64,000 nt of DNA, from the NCBI RefSeq assembly GCF_009362785.1, contig NZ_WHNQ01000007.1, forward strand, positions 62,001-126,000. Direction: 5' to 3'. The position numbers and the translations under genes were made by a program. Origin of the DNA: Paraburkholderia atlantica (GTDB lineage Bacteria > Pseudomonadota > Gammaproteobacteria > Burkholderiales > Burkholderiaceae). This document shows, one piece after another, positions 46,585 to 56,294 of the stretch; position 1 is the first letter of the stretch, and each line of letters begins with the position of its first letter. The notes under the pieces are model-generated. The model did no database searches. It worked only from the letters and a program-made list of their open reading frames with translations, and was not told the origin of the DNA.

Positions 46585-49083
46585 ATGCCGTGGTTCATCC
46601 TGGCGCTCGTCATCGCCGCATTCGCTCTGGTCTACGTTCAGGCGCGCGCCTCGTGGTGGCTCGCGGCGCTGATCGCCTGGGTCGCGGCCGCCCATCTGAG
46701 CGGCGCGGCTGGCCCGCTGCTGACGACACTGCTCGCGATCGTGTTCGTGCTCCCCGCCCTCGTGCTGACGATCAAGCCGCTGCGCCGCGCATGGCTCGCG
46801 AAACCGGTGCTCGACACGTTCCGCAAGATCCTGCCTGAAATGTCGCCGACCGAGCGCGACGCGATCGAAGCCGGCACGGTGTGGTGGGACGCCGAGCTGT
46901 TCTCGGGACGCCCGCACTGGGACACGCTGCTCGGCTACGGCCCGGCCACGCTCAGCGCCGAAGAGCAGGCATTCCTCGACGTCGAATGCGAGCAACTGTG
47001 CGACCTCGCGAACGACTGGGAAACCACGATGGTCTGGCAGGACCTGTCGCCGCAAACATGGCAGTTCATCAAGCAGCACGGCTTTCTCGGCATGATCATT
47101 CCGAAGCAGTACGGCGGCAAACAGTTCTCCGCGTACGCGCATTCGCAGGTGATCATGAAGCTCGCGACGCGCTGCTCGGCCGCGGCCGTCTCCGTGATGG
47201 TGCCGAACTCGCTCGGCCCCGCCGAGCTGCTGATGCACTACGGCACCGACGCGCAGAAGAACTACTATCTGCCGCGTCTCGCGCGCGGCGAGGAAATCCC
47301 GTGCTTTGCGTTGACGAGCCCGTATGCCGGTTCCGACGCGGCCGCGATTCCCGATGTCGGCATCGTCTGCAAGGGCATGCACGAGGGTCGCGAAACGCTC
47401 GGTTTTCGCGTCACGTGGGACAAGCGCTACATCACGCTCGGGCCGATCGCGACCGTGCTCGGCCTCGCGTTCCGCGCGCTCGATCCCGACCATCTGCTCG
47501 GCGCGAACGACGAGCCCGGCATCACCTGCGCGCTGATTCCGACCAGCCACCCTGGCGTCGACATCGGCCGCCGTCACTGGCCGTTGAACGCGGTGTTCCA
47601 GAACGGCCCGAACTCGGGCAAGGACGTGTTCATCCCACTCGACTGGGTGATCGGCGGACGCGCGCAGGTCGGCAACGGCTGGCGCATGCTGATGGAGTGT
47701 CTGGCGGCAGGCCGCGCGATCTCGCTGCCGTCGTCGAATGTCGGGATGGCGAAGGTCGCGGTGCGCGGCACCGGCGCGTATGCCGCGATTCGCCGCCAGT
47801 TCCGCACCGCCGTCGGCAAGTTCGAGGGCGTGCAGGAAGCGCTCGGCCGCATGGGCGGCAACCTGTACGTGATGGACGCCGCGCGCCGCCTGTCCGCGCA
47901 GGCGGTCGACCTCGGCGAAAAGCCGTCCGTCATTTCGGCGATCGCCAAGTACCACATCACCGAGCGCGCGCGCATCGTCATCAACGACGGCATGGACGTG
48001 GTCGCCGGCAAGGGTATTTGCATGGGACCGTCGAACTTCCTGGCGCGCGTGTATCAGCAGGTGCCGATCTCGATCACCGTCGAAGGCGCGAACATTCTGA
48101 CGCGTTGCCTGATCATCTTCGGACAGGGCGCGATTCGCTGCCATCCATACGTGCTGAAGGAAATGACGGCGACGCGCGAGCCCGATCGCGCGAAGGCCCT
48201 GCGCGAGTTCGACGCGGCCTTCTTCGGTCACGTGAATTTCACGGTATCGACCGTGGTGCGCAGCGCCGTGTATGGGCTGACCGGCGGCGCGCTGATCGCG
48301 AAGCCGCGCGGTGCGTACGCGCCGCTCCACCCGTACTATCGCGCGGCGACGCGGCTGTCGGCCGTGTTCGCGTTGCTCGCCGACGTGTCGATGCTGGTGC
48401 TCGGCGGCGATCTGAAGCGCCGTGAACGCATCTCGGGACGCCTCGGCGACGTGCTGTCACAGTTGTTCCTGATCTCGGCCACGCTGAAGCGTTTCGAGGA
48501 CGAAGGCCGTCAGCAGGACGACCTGCCGCTCGTGCGCTGGGGCGTCGAGGATGCGCTGTACAAGGCGCAGCACGCGCTCGACGGCGTGCTCGCGAACTAT
48601 CCGAACCGGCTCGTCGCGACGCTCGTGCGCGTGCTCGCGTTCCCGTTCGGTCTGCCGCATCGCGAGCCGTCGGACCGGCTCGGCAGCGAGATCGCAGAAC
48701 TGATGCAGACGCCAGGCGCCGCGCGCGAGCGGCTCGTCGCCGACTCCTACTTGCCGCATCCCGACGTCGACGCGCTCGGCTATGGCGAACTCGTGTTCGC
48801 GCTGAATCCACAGTTCACGCTAATCGAGCACAAACTGCGCGACGCGGTCAAACAGGGCCTGCTCGAACCGCTGCCGCAAAGCCTGCCGCAGCTCGCCGCA
48901 TGGACCCATGCGGCGCAACGCCAGGGCCTCATCGACGCCGACGAGCGGCGCGTGCTCGACGATTACGCGCGCTACGGCGCGCAGGTCGTCAAAGTCGACG
49001 ATTTCCCCGCCGACTTCGACCTGCTCGCGAGCTTGCAACAGCGCAAGCAGGCGCTCGAAAAGGCGCTGGATCTGGCTGCCTGA
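46585..49083 (+). CDS. fadE: Acyl-CoA dehydrogenase, FadE (YafH) type
   Basis: Encodes 832 residues, the long FadE form. Two N-terminal hydrophobic helices (about 2-20 and 26-65) anchor it to the inner membrane. The acyl-CoA dehydrogenase core follows: FLGMIIPKQYGGKQFSAYAHSQVIMKLATRCSAAAVSVMVPNSLGPAELLMHYG, CFALTSPYAGSDAAAIPDVG, and ANILTRCLIIFGQGAIRCHPYV near the active site. The DUF1974-type C-terminal domain ends the protein. It makes trans-2-enoyl-CoA with FAD in beta-oxidation. A GAGGAGGAAA ribosome site supports the ATG. The next gene, fabG, is 146 bases downstream. Confidence 0.95.
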   Translation: MPWFILALVIAAFALVYVQARASWWLAALIAWVAAAHLSGAAGPLLTTLLAIVFVLPALVLTIKPLRRAWLAKPVLDTFRKILPEMSPTERDAIEAGTVWWDAELFSGRPHWDTLLGYGPATLSAEEQAFLDVECEQLCDLANDWETTMVWQDLSPQTWQFIKQHGFLGMIIPKQYGGKQFSAYAHSQVIMKLATRCSAAAVSVMVPNSLGPAELLMHYGTDAQKNYYLPRLARGEEIPCFALTSPYAGSDAAAIPDVGIVCKGMHEGRETLGFRVTWDKRYITLGPIATVLGLAFRALDPDHLLGANDEPGITCALIPTSHPGVDIGRRHWPLNAVFQNGPNSGKDVFIPLDWVIGGRAQVGNGWRMLMECLAAGRAISLPSSNVGMAKVAVRGTGAYAAIRRQFRTAVGKFEGVQEALGRMGGNLYVMDAARRLSAQAVDLGEKPSVISAIAKYHITERARIVINDGMDVVAGKGICMGPSNFLARVYQQVPISITVEGANILTRCLIIFGQGAIRCHPYVLKEMTATREPDRAKALREFDAAFFGHVNFTVSTVVRSAVYGLTGGALIAKPRGAYAPLHPYYRAATRLSAVFALLADVSMLVLGGDLKRRERISGRLGDVLSQLFLISATLKRFEDEGRQQDDLPLVRWGVEDALYKAQHALDGVLANYPNRLVATLVRVLAFPFGLPHREPSDRLGSEIAELMQTPGAARERLVADSYLPHPDVDALGYGELVFALNPQFTLIEHKLRDAVKQGLLEPLPQSLPQLAAWTHAAQRQGLIDADERRVLDDYARYGAQVVKVDDFPADFDLLASLQQRKQALEKALDLAA

Positions 49084-49229
49084 CGCGCGCGTTCACGCAG
49101 AAAAAACTACCGAGGCGGCACGGCTAACCGTACCCGAGTCACGCAACTCAAGGCACACTGACACACGTCCGGCACCCCCGAAAAATCAACGGGACTGCCC
49201 GCGGCGCGTCCAGCGGAGCAACCGATAAC

Positions 49230-50651
49230 ATGAACGACTCCTACCTGAAGTTCGTCAACTCGCCGTTCGGCGGCCGTCTCGCGCGCTCGCTCGGCCTGCC
49301 GAAGCCCGAGGTGCTGCGGCGCTACCGCGCGGACCGGCCTGAGTTCGACGGTCTGATCGCGATCGGCGCGGGCCGCGAGCCGCGCCTGTTCGACGCGCTC
49401 GCGAGTCTGATCGCCAGCATCGGCATGACGAGCGTCGCGCACGAAAGCGCCGGGCTGTGGGTACCGCTCGCCAATCGACACGGCCTGATGACCGGCCGCT
49501 TCGAGCCGGCCGAAGCCGGTGCGCCGGGCAAGCTCGCCGCGCTGCTGTTCGACGCCAGTGGTATCGACGACAGCAGCCAGTTACAACCATTGCACGGCTT
49601 TTTCCACGACACGCTGCGCTCGCTCGGCAAATGCGGGCGCATCGTCGTGCTGGGGCGGCCGCCCGAGGCCTGCGCGAGCCCGCGTCAGTGGACCGCCCAG
49701 CGCGCGCTCGAAGGGCTCGTGCGCTCGCTCGGCAAGGAAGCGCGGCGCGGCATCACCGCGAATCTCGTGTACGTCGCGCACGGCTCTGAAAGCGCCATCG
49801 ACGCGACGCTGCGTTTCTTCCTGTCGCCGCGCTCGGCCTATGTGTCGGGTCAGGTGTTGCGGATCGCGGGCAACCGCAACCAAGCGCCGCCGCCCGACGC
49901 GCCCGCGTTCGACTGGCGCCAGCCGCTCGCCGGGAAGCGTGCGCTCGTCACGGGCGCCGCACGCGGCATCGGCGCCGCCATTGCGAGCGTGCTCGCGGCC
50001 GAGGGCGCGCATGTGATCGGCGTCGACATTCCGTCAGCGCGCGACGCGCTCGATGCAACGCTGCGTCAGCTGAACGGCAGCGCGCTCTCGTTCGACATCG
50101 CCGCGCCGGAAGCGCCGGCGCAGATCGCCGCCGCGCTCGACGAGCTCGGCGTGGACATCGTCGTGCACAACGCCGGCATCACGAAGGACAAGACCATCGC
50201 GAGGATGACGGACGCCGCGTGGCAGAGTGTGCTCGACATCAATCTCAGCGCGCAGGAGCGTATCGACGACGCGCTGCTCGCGGGCGGCATCCTGCGCGAT
50301 GACGGGCGCATCGTCGCGGTGTCGTCGATCAGCGGCATCGCGGGCAATGCCGGCCAGACCAACTATGCGACGTCGAAGGCCGGCGTGATCGGCCGCGTGG
50401 AGAGCATGGCGCCGCAACTGCGCGCGCGCGGCATCACGATCAACGCGGTCGCGCCCGGCTTCATCGAAACGCAAATGACCGCGAAAATGCCGCTCGCGCT
50501 CCGCGAGGCCGGCCGCCGCATGAATTCGATGAGCCAGGGCGGCCAACCCGTCGACGTCGCGCAGACCATCGCGTGGCTCGCGCATCCGGGCTCGGCCGGC
50601 GTGACCGGCCAGATCGTGCGCGTGTGCGGTCAAAGCCTGATTGGCGCCTGA
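49230..50651 (+). CDS. High-molecular-weight FabG-type 3-oxoacyl reductase
   Basis: Encodes 473 residues. The N-terminal 210 residues form a flavodoxin-like, partly degenerate Rossmann domain (FVNSPFGGRLARSLGLPKPEVLRRY..). The C-terminal SDR domain is intact: LVTGAARGIGAAIASVLAAEGAHVIGVD, HNAGITKDKTIARM, a Ser in AVSSISG, NYATSKAGV and APGFIETQMTAKMP. This matches the FabG4 type found with acyl-CoA genes, which acts on 3-oxoacyl-CoA/ACP with NAD(H) and makes (R)-3-hydroxyacyl products. The MaoC gene start is 14 bases after its stop. Confidence 0.94.
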   Translation: MNDSYLKFVNSPFGGRLARSLGLPKPEVLRRYRADRPEFDGLIAIGAGREPRLFDALASLIASIGMTSVAHESAGLWVPLANRHGLMTGRFEPAEAGAPGKLAALLFDASGIDDSSQLQPLHGFFHDTLRSLGKCGRIVVLGRPPEACASPRQWTAQRALEGLVRSLGKEARRGITANLVYVAHGSESAIDATLRFFLSPRSAYVSGQVLRIAGNRNQAPPPDAPAFDWRQPLAGKRALVTGAARGIGAAIASVLAAEGAHVIGVDIPSARDALDATLRQLNGSALSFDIAAPEAPAQIAAALDELGVDIVVHNAGITKDKTIARMTDAAWQSVLDINLSAQERIDDALLAGGILRDDGRIVAVSSISGIAGNAGQTNYATSKAGVIGRVESMAPQLRARGITINAVAPGFIETQMTAKMPLALREAGRRMNSMSQGGQPVDVAQTIAWLAHPGSAGVTGQIVRVCGQSLIGA

Positions 50652-50665
50652 ACGGGAGCATGGCT

Positions 50666-51601
50666 ATGGACGAACCGCGTGATCCGTTCGGCAGCCGTCA
50701 GCTTGCGCCCGCGCCGGGCGGCGACGGCCCGCGGCCGAAGACCGTCGTCATCGAAACGCTGCCCGCGCCGGCGAAGCTGTACGGGCGCGCGCTGACGGGC
50801 ATCGTCAAGCGAGGCCGCGAATCGCGGCTGCCGCCGTTGCGGCTCGTGCGCCCCGCCGTCGTGCTCGATCCCGGCCCCGTGTGGCGCTATGCGCGCGTGT
50901 GCGGCTTCATTCCCGAGCATGGCGTGCCGCTCACCTACCCGCATCTGCTCGCGTTTCCGCTGCATCTGTTGATGCTGACCGACCCCGCGTTTCCGTGGCC
51001 CGCGCTCGGTCTCGTGCATCTGGCCAATCACGTGCGGCTGCGCCGGCCGCTCGCCTACAAGGATCTGTTGCGTATCGAGGTCGAATTCGGCGCGCTGCTG
51101 CGTCACGACAAGGGCCAGGCGTTCGTCGTGCATACCCGCATCTATCGACGCGGCGAGGCCGTGTGGGACGGCGACAGCGTCTATCTGAAGCGCGCGGTGC
51201 CGGCGCTCGGCCATCCGCTCGAAGCGTTGACGCTCGGCCCCGATGCGCTGCAACGGATCGCGCGCTGGCAGCTCGCGCCGCAACTGGGCCGCGACTACGC
51301 GAGCGTGTCCGGCGACTACAACCCGATCCACATCAGCGCGCTGTCGGCGAAGGCGTTCGGCTTTCCGCGCGCGATCGCGCATGGCATGTGGACGCTCGCG
51401 CGCGCCGCGTCGTCGCTGCAACCGCCCAAGCCGCTCGCCGAAGCGACGCTCGCCGCCGAGTTCAAGCTGCCGATGCTGCTGCCCGGCGAAGCATCGCTGT
51501 GGAGCGCATCGCCTTCGCTGATCGAGCGCGATCTCGAGGTGCGCGATATTGCCGGGGTCAAGCCGCATTTGCGCGCGCGCATGCAGTGGCGGCTGCTGTG
51601 A
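50666..51601 (+). CDS. MaoC-like (R)-specific enoyl-CoA hydratase
   Basis: Encodes 311 residues with two hot-dog halves. The C-terminal half holds the MaoC/R-hydratase motif SGDYNPIHISALSAKAFGFPRAIAHGMWTLAR, with the catalytic Asp and His. The N-terminal half (VPLTYPHLLAFPLHLLMLTDPAFPWPALGLVHLANHVRLRRPLAYKDLLRIEVE) is the partner hot-dog, as in double hot-dog hydratases. It converts trans-2-enoyl-CoA and (R)-3-hydroxyacyl-CoA. The ATG at 50666 has GGGAG at a good distance; the ATG six bases earlier is too close. It pairs functionally with the FabG-type reductase just upstream. Confidence 0.92.
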   Translation: MDEPRDPFGSRQLAPAPGGDGPRPKTVVIETLPAPAKLYGRALTGIVKRGRESRLPPLRLVRPAVVLDPGPVWRYARVCGFIPEHGVPLTYPHLLAFPLHLLMLTDPAFPWPALGLVHLANHVRLRRPLAYKDLLRIEVEFGALLRHDKGQAFVVHTRIYRRGEAVWDGDSVYLKRAVPALGHPLEALTLGPDALQRIARWQLAPQLGRDYASVSGDYNPIHISALSAKAFGFPRAIAHGMWTLARAASSLQPPKPLAEATLAAEFKLPMLLPGEASLWSASPSLIERDLEVRDIAGVKPHLRARMQWRLL

Positions 51602-51614
51602 GCCGCGATCGCGC

Positions 51615-51641
51615 CGTTCGTAGCGTTCGTAGCGTTCGCAT
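51615..51641. repeat. Three 9-base tandem repeats in the fad operon
   Basis: CGTTCGTAG, CGTTCGTAG and CGTTCGCAT follow each other in the 86-base gap between the MaoC and thiolase genes. Likely a slippage repeat with no clear role. Confidence 0.6.
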
Positions 51642-51687
51642 CGTTTGCTTCGACCAATAATCTGGGCACGACCCAAAGGAGCCGAGC

Positions 51688-52989
51688 ATGTCCCACCCGC
51701 AACCCGCCGTGCGCCGCGTCGCCGTTATCGGGGGCAACCGGATTCCGTTTGCGCGCTCGAACACCGCGTACGCGAGCGCATCGAATCAGGACATGCTGAC
51801 CTTCACGCTGCAAGGGCTGGTCGATCGCTACGACCTGCACGGCGTGCGTCTCGGCGAAGTCGCGGCGGGCGCGGTAATCAAGCATTCGCGCGACTTCAAC
51901 CTGACGCGCGAGTCCGTGCTGTCCACCACGCTCGCGAAGGAAACCCCCGCCTACGACGTGCAGCAGGCCTGCGGCACCGGCCTCGAAGCCGCGATCCTCG
52001 TCGCCAGCAAGATCGCGCTCGGGCAGATCGACGCGGGCATCGCGGGCGGCGTCGATACCACGTCCGACGCGCCGATCGGCGTCAACGAGCGGATGCGCAA
52101 GATTCTGCTCGAAGCGAATCGCGGCAAGAGCACCGGGCAACGTGTTGCCGCGCTCAGCAGGCTGCGGCCCGGCATGTTCTTCAAGCCGCTGCTGCCGCGC
52201 AACGTCGAGCCGCGCACGGGGCTGTCGATGGGCGAGCATTGCGAGCTGATGGCCAAGCGCTGGAACATCTCGCGCGAGGCGCAGGACGTGCTCGCGTACG
52301 AGAGCCATCGCAAGCTCGCCGATGCGTACGCGCGCGGCTTCGTCAACGATCTGATGACGCCGTACAAAGGCCTCGCGCGCGACAACAACCTGCGCGCCGA
52401 CCTGTCGCTCGAAAAGCTTTCGAATCTGAAGCCGGTGTTCGACCGCGACGCCGGCACGCTGACCGCCGGCAACTCGACGCCGCTGACCGACGGCGCATCC
52501 ACGGTACTGCTCGCGAGCGAAGCATGGGCGGCCGAGCGCGGCTTGCCGGTGCTCGCGTATCTGAGCTGGTCGGAAACCGCGGCGGTCGACTTTTTCGACA
52601 AGCAGGAAGGCCTGTTGATGGCGCCCGCGTACGCGGTGCCGCGCATGCTGGCGCGCGCCGGCATCGGGTTGCAGGACTTCGATTTCTATGAAATCCACGA
52701 AGCGTTCGCGGCCCAGGTGTTGTGCACGCTCGCGGCATGGCAGGATGACGAATATTGCCGCACGCAGCTTGGCCTCGCCGGCGCGCTCGGGGCGGTCGAT
52801 CGCACCAAGCTCAACGTGAACGGCGGTTCGCTCGCGACCGGCCATCCGTTTGCGGCGACGGGCGGACGTATCGTCGCCGCGCTCGCGAAGATGCTGGCGC
52901 AACTCGACAAACCGGCCGGCAGCGCACGCGGGCTGATCTCGATCTGCGCGGCGGGCGGCCAGGGGGTCGTCGCGATTCTGGAACGCTAG
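51688..52989 (+). CDS. Acetyl-CoA acyltransferase (thiolase, FadI-like)
   Basis: Encodes 433 residues. The nucleophile Cys95 sits in VQQACGTGLEAAI. GNSTPLTDGASTVLLASEAWA, EIHEAFAAQVL and NVNGGSLATGHPFAATGGRIV (catalytic His) are present, and ICAAGGQGVVAI holds the second Cys. The longer-than-usual length and the opening VAVIGGNRIPFARSNTAYASASNQDM match the FadI group used with FadE-type beta-oxidation. It cleaves 3-oxoacyl-CoA with CoA. A CAAAGGAG ribosome site precedes the ATG. fadD follows after 35 bases. Confidence 0.94.
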   Translation: MSHPQPAVRRVAVIGGNRIPFARSNTAYASASNQDMLTFTLQGLVDRYDLHGVRLGEVAAGAVIKHSRDFNLTRESVLSTTLAKETPAYDVQQACGTGLEAAILVASKIALGQIDAGIAGGVDTTSDAPIGVNERMRKILLEANRGKSTGQRVAALSRLRPGMFFKPLLPRNVEPRTGLSMGEHCELMAKRWNISREAQDVLAYESHRKLADAYARGFVNDLMTPYKGLARDNNLRADLSLEKLSNLKPVFDRDAGTLTAGNSTPLTDGASTVLLASEAWAAERGLPVLAYLSWSETAAVDFFDKQEGLLMAPAYAVPRMLARAGIGLQDFDFYEIHEAFAAQVLCTLAAWQDDEYCRTQLGLAGALGAVDRTKLNVNGGSLATGHPFAATGGRIVAALAKMLAQLDKPAGSARGLISICAAGGQGVVAILER

Positions 52990-53024
52990 CGCGGCAGCGG
53001 ATACCAACATTTCAGGAGCAACCG

Positions 53025-54800
53025 ATGATCGAGCCCACCCAAGCGCCGCAGCACGTGCCGGATGCAGGCGGAAACCCGGTGCCAAGCCCCGCCCCGAACA
53101 CCGACGGCATCTGGTACGCGTCCTATCCGGACGACGTGCCGCGCGACATCGATGTCACGCAATACGAATCGATCGACCAGTTCTTCGACGAATGCACCAC
53201 GCAGTTCCGCGAGCGCGTCGCGTACGTCAGCGTCGGCGCGAGCCTGACGTACGGCGAGCTGGCCCGCAAGGCGAGCGCGTTCGCGGCCTACCTGCAAAGC
53301 ATCGGCGTGGAGCCCGGCGAGCGCGTCGCGATCATGCTGCCGAACACGTTCCAGTATCCGGTCACGCTGTTCGGCACGATCAAGGCAGGCGCCGTGGTCG
53401 TCAACGTGAATCCGCTCTATACGGTGCGCGAACTCGCGCACCAGCTAAAGGACAGCGGCGCGCAGACGATCGTCGTGTTCGAAAACTTCGCGAAGACGCT
53501 CGAAGATGCGTTGCCCGGCACCAAGGTGCGCAACGTGATCGTGACCGGCCTCGGCGACCTGCTCGCCGACGGCGCGAATCTGAAGGGCCACCTGCTCAAT
53601 TTCATGCTGCGTCACGTGAAAAAGATGGTGCCCGCGTACAAGCTGCCGCAGGCGGTGCCGCTGCTGAAAGCGCTGTCGATCGGTTACGCGCGGCCGCACA
53701 CGCCGGTGCGCGCGACCCACGAAGACATCGCGTTCCTGCAATACACGGGCGGCACCACCGGCGTCGCGAAAGGCGCGATGCTCACGCACCGGAACATCAT
53801 CGCCAATCTGTTGCAGGCGAAGGCGTGGGCTGCGGGTCAGCTTTCCGGCGCAGGCGAAACGGTGCTCACGCCGCTGCCGCTTTATCACATCTACTCGCTG
53901 ACCGTGAACGCGCTGATTTTCATGGGGCTCGGCGGGCGCAACATCCTGATCGCGAATCCCCGCGACATGAAGCGCGTGATGATGATCCTGCGTCACGAAA
54001 AATTCACCAGCATGACCGCGGTCAACACGCTCTATAACGCGTTCCTCGACAACGAGGAATTCTGCCGGCGCGACTTCTCGGACCTGAAGCTCGCGATGGC
54101 GGGCGGCATGGCGACGCAGAAGTCCGTCGCGGAGCGCTTCAAGGCGGTGACCGGCAAGCCGATCGTCGAGGGCTACGGGCTGACCGAGTGCTCGCCGATC
54201 GTATCGATGAATCCGGTCGATCTGACCAATCTGCGCGACTTCGAGGGCTCGATCGGCTTGCCCGCGCCGTCCACCCAGGTGCGCTTCAGGAGAGACGACG
54301 GCAGCTGGGCCAATATCGGCGAGGCGGGCGAGCTGTGCGTGAAGGGCCCGCAGGTGATGAAGGGCTATTGGAACCGTCCCGACGAAACCGCGAAGGTGAT
54401 CGACGGCGACGGCTGGCTCGCAACCGGCGACATCGGCGTAATGGACTCGCGCGGCTTTATCCGTCTGATCGATCGCAAGAAGGACATGATCCTCGTGTCG
54501 GGCTTCAACGTGTATCCGAACGAAATCGAGGACGTGATCGCCGCTCATCCGGACGTACGCGAAGTGGCCGCGATCGGCGTGCCCGATCCCGCGCAGGGCG
54601 AGCGCGTGAAGGTATTCATCGTGCGGCGCACGCCGACACTGACCGCAGAGCAGGTGATCGCGTACTGCCGCAAGAATCTGACTGGCTACAAGGTGCCGAA
54701 GCTCGTCGAGTTTCGCGACGAGCTGCCGCAAACCAATGTCGGCAAAATTCTGCGCCGTGCGTTGCGCGACGAGGCACTCGCGAAACAGGGGTCTGCCTGA
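53025..54800 (+). CDS. fadD: Long-chain fatty acid-CoA ligase
   Basis: Encodes 591 residues of the ANL superfamily. The AMP-binding P-loop reads YTGGTTGVAKGAMLTHRN and the A5 motif is GYGLTECSP. TGDIGVMDSRGFIRLIDRKKDMILVSGFNVYPNEIE (A7-A8 hinge) and a C-terminal Lys in NVGKILRRALR follow. FadD-specific features such as LTYGELARKASAFAAYLQSIGV and VNVNPLYTVREL are clear. It activates fatty acids to acyl-CoA at the inner membrane, supplying FadE upstream. CAGGAG precedes the ATG at 53025. It is the last enzyme gene of the fad operon. Confidence 0.95.
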   Translation: MIEPTQAPQHVPDAGGNPVPSPAPNTDGIWYASYPDDVPRDIDVTQYESIDQFFDECTTQFRERVAYVSVGASLTYGELARKASAFAAYLQSIGVEPGERVAIMLPNTFQYPVTLFGTIKAGAVVVNVNPLYTVRELAHQLKDSGAQTIVVFENFAKTLEDALPGTKVRNVIVTGLGDLLADGANLKGHLLNFMLRHVKKMVPAYKLPQAVPLLKALSIGYARPHTPVRATHEDIAFLQYTGGTTGVAKGAMLTHRNIIANLLQAKAWAAGQLSGAGETVLTPLPLYHIYSLTVNALIFMGLGGRNILIANPRDMKRVMMILRHEKFTSMTAVNTLYNAFLDNEEFCRRDFSDLKLAMAGGMATQKSVAERFKAVTGKPIVEGYGLTECSPIVSMNPVDLTNLRDFEGSIGLPAPSTQVRFRRDDGSWANIGEAGELCVKGPQVMKGYWNRPDETAKVIDGDGWLATGDIGVMDSRGFIRLIDRKKDMILVSGFNVYPNEIEDVIAAHPDVREVAAIGVPDPAQGERVKVFIVRRTPTLTAEQVIAYCRKNLTGYKVPKLVEFRDELPQTNVGKILRRALRDEALAKQGSA

Positions 54801-54897
54801 CGGGAATAAGCATTGCTTCAATGCGTTATAGCTTTGTTGCTTTGCGTTATTGCCTTGCATGTTGCATGAGCGGCCGCGTCACTTTCTGGAGAAATTC

Positions 54898-55839
54898 ATG
54901 AAGCACCGCTTGTCCGCCCGTTCGCATCGCCTGCGACCCCGCTTGCTGCCGGGCGCGCTGTTCGTCACCGTCGCTTTGCTGTCGGCGCCGACGGCGTTCG
55001 CGCAGAACGACGACCGCCCGCCCCCGCTCGACGCCGCGAGCGCTGTGAAACCGCCCACCACGCCGGCCTCGCAGGTCGGCAAGCTGACGCTCGACCAGCA
55101 GGTCAAATGGCTGCGCGCCGCGCAGAAAAGCGGCACGCTCGAAAAACTCGAGGACGCGCAACTGGTCGCGCTGTTCAAGTCGCTCGATCCGCTGACGCTG
55201 CCGCGCTATATCAAGGAAGGGCCGAACGGCTACCCGTCGTACGAGTTCACGATGTCGCGCTCCGAGCGCATTCGCGGCATCTGGCCCGACAAGCCCGATC
55301 ACATGCTGGTGCGCGTCGCACACGACCCGCTGCGCATCTACGCGAAGTGGCTGCCCGACGGCGCGCACGCGGGCCAGGAAATCATCTACGACGAATCGAA
55401 ACGCAGCGACGAAACGTTCGGCCACCTCGGCGGCATCATGAACGTGATGCCGTTGTGGACCTCGCTGACAGGCGCGCTCGCACGCTCGCAATCGAATCAC
55501 AGCGTGCGCGATCTCGGCACCGAGTACGTCGCCGATCAATACCTGAGTGAAGGGAAAAAATACAGTCAGACCGGCTTGCCGCGCTCGGTGCAGATCGACG
55601 TGAAGACGATCGACGATGTGCGCGTCGTCGCGTTCACGTTCGAGACACCGGTCGGCCAGCCGCAGTTCTACGCGAAAAAGGAAACGCTCGGGCTCGATCT
55701 GCGGCATCCGTTCTTTCGCACCATCGAGTCTTACGACAACGACGGCAAGATCTTCGAGCAGATCGTATTCGAGAGCATCACGCCGAAGACGTTCGACGAT
55801 TCGACCTTCGATCCGAACAATAAGGACTATAAGTTCTAG
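54898..55839 (+). CDS. DUF1571 family exported protein
   Basis: Encodes 313 residues. A signal peptide (LPGALFVTVALLSAPTAFA) precedes a Pro-rich spacer, then the DUF1571 body: YPSYEFTMSRSERIRGIWPDKPDHMLVRVAHDPLRIYAKWLPDGAHAGQEIIYDESKR, with GHLGGIMNVMPLWTSLTGALARSQSNHSV and a VAFTFETP..GLDLRHPFFRTIESYDNDGKIFE end. The fold may be lipoprotein-carrier-like, which is inference. A TGGAGAAATTC sequence leads to the ATG. It lies 97 bases after fadD on the same strand and could be part of that transcript. Confidence 0.88.
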   Translation: MKHRLSARSHRLRPRLLPGALFVTVALLSAPTAFAQNDDRPPPLDAASAVKPPTTPASQVGKLTLDQQVKWLRAAQKSGTLEKLEDAQLVALFKSLDPLTLPRYIKEGPNGYPSYEFTMSRSERIRGIWPDKPDHMLVRVAHDPLRIYAKWLPDGAHAGQEIIYDESKRSDETFGHLGGIMNVMPLWTSLTGALARSQSNHSVRDLGTEYVADQYLSEGKKYSQTGLPRSVQIDVKTIDDVRVVAFTFETPVGQPQFYAKKETLGLDLRHPFFRTIESYDNDGKIFEQIVFESITPKTFDDSTFDPNNKDYKF

Positions 55840-55846
55840 CCGGGTT

Positions 55847-56269
55847 CTAGCCGCGCGGCGTAAGCGCGAAGGCCACGTGGGCGGGTTGCGCAAGCAGCCC
55901 CTCACGCGCTTCGTGACGATGCTCGACGAAGCGTCCGGTGCGCAGCGCGAGGTGTTGCAGCACGAAGTAGTCGGACCCGCGCGTGAAGCCGATCAGCGCA
56001 GGCATCGCGCGCGGGGGCTGACCGTCGTCCAGCAGGGGCGCCAGGGTGGTGAACCACAGCGCGCCCGCATCGTCGCCGGTTTCGAAGGTCGGCAATCGAA
56101 GGTGCGCGGCATAGCGTGCGAACGACGCGCCGCATTCGAGCGTCGAATCGACGATCGCGAACGTGCGTGCGCCGTCGGCGCACGCGGCGGCTTGCGCGAG
56201 CCACGGCCATGCGCCGCCGGCGGCCGTCGCGAGCCATGCGCCAGTGAGCATGAAAGTGCGTCGATCCAT
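55847..56269 (-). CDS. Small exported protein with Tat-like signal, next to the VAO-family oxidase
   Basis: Encodes 140 residues. The N-terminus MDRRTFMLTGAWLATAAGGAWPW is a twin-arginine-like signal peptide with a cut near AQA. The mature part has single Cys residues (AACADG; LECGAS) and a patterned body (ARTFAIVDSTLECGASFARYAAHLRLPTFETGDDAGALWFTTLAPLL). I do not recognise a family. It lies 61 bases after the oxidase stop on the same strand and closes the sigma-factor-led cluster. Export by Tat would suit a partner of a folded flavoprotein. Its stop faces the DUF1571 stop seven bases away. Confidence 0.65.
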   Translation of the reverse strand: MDRRTFMLTGAWLATAAGGAWPWLAQAAACADGARTFAIVDSTLECGASFARYAAHLRLPTFETGDDAGALWFTTLAPLLDDGQPPRAMPALIGFTRGSDYFVLQHLALRTGRFVEHRHEAREGLLAQPAHVAFALTPRG

Positions 56270-56294
56270 TGCCGTGTACGTTCCATTCACTCGT

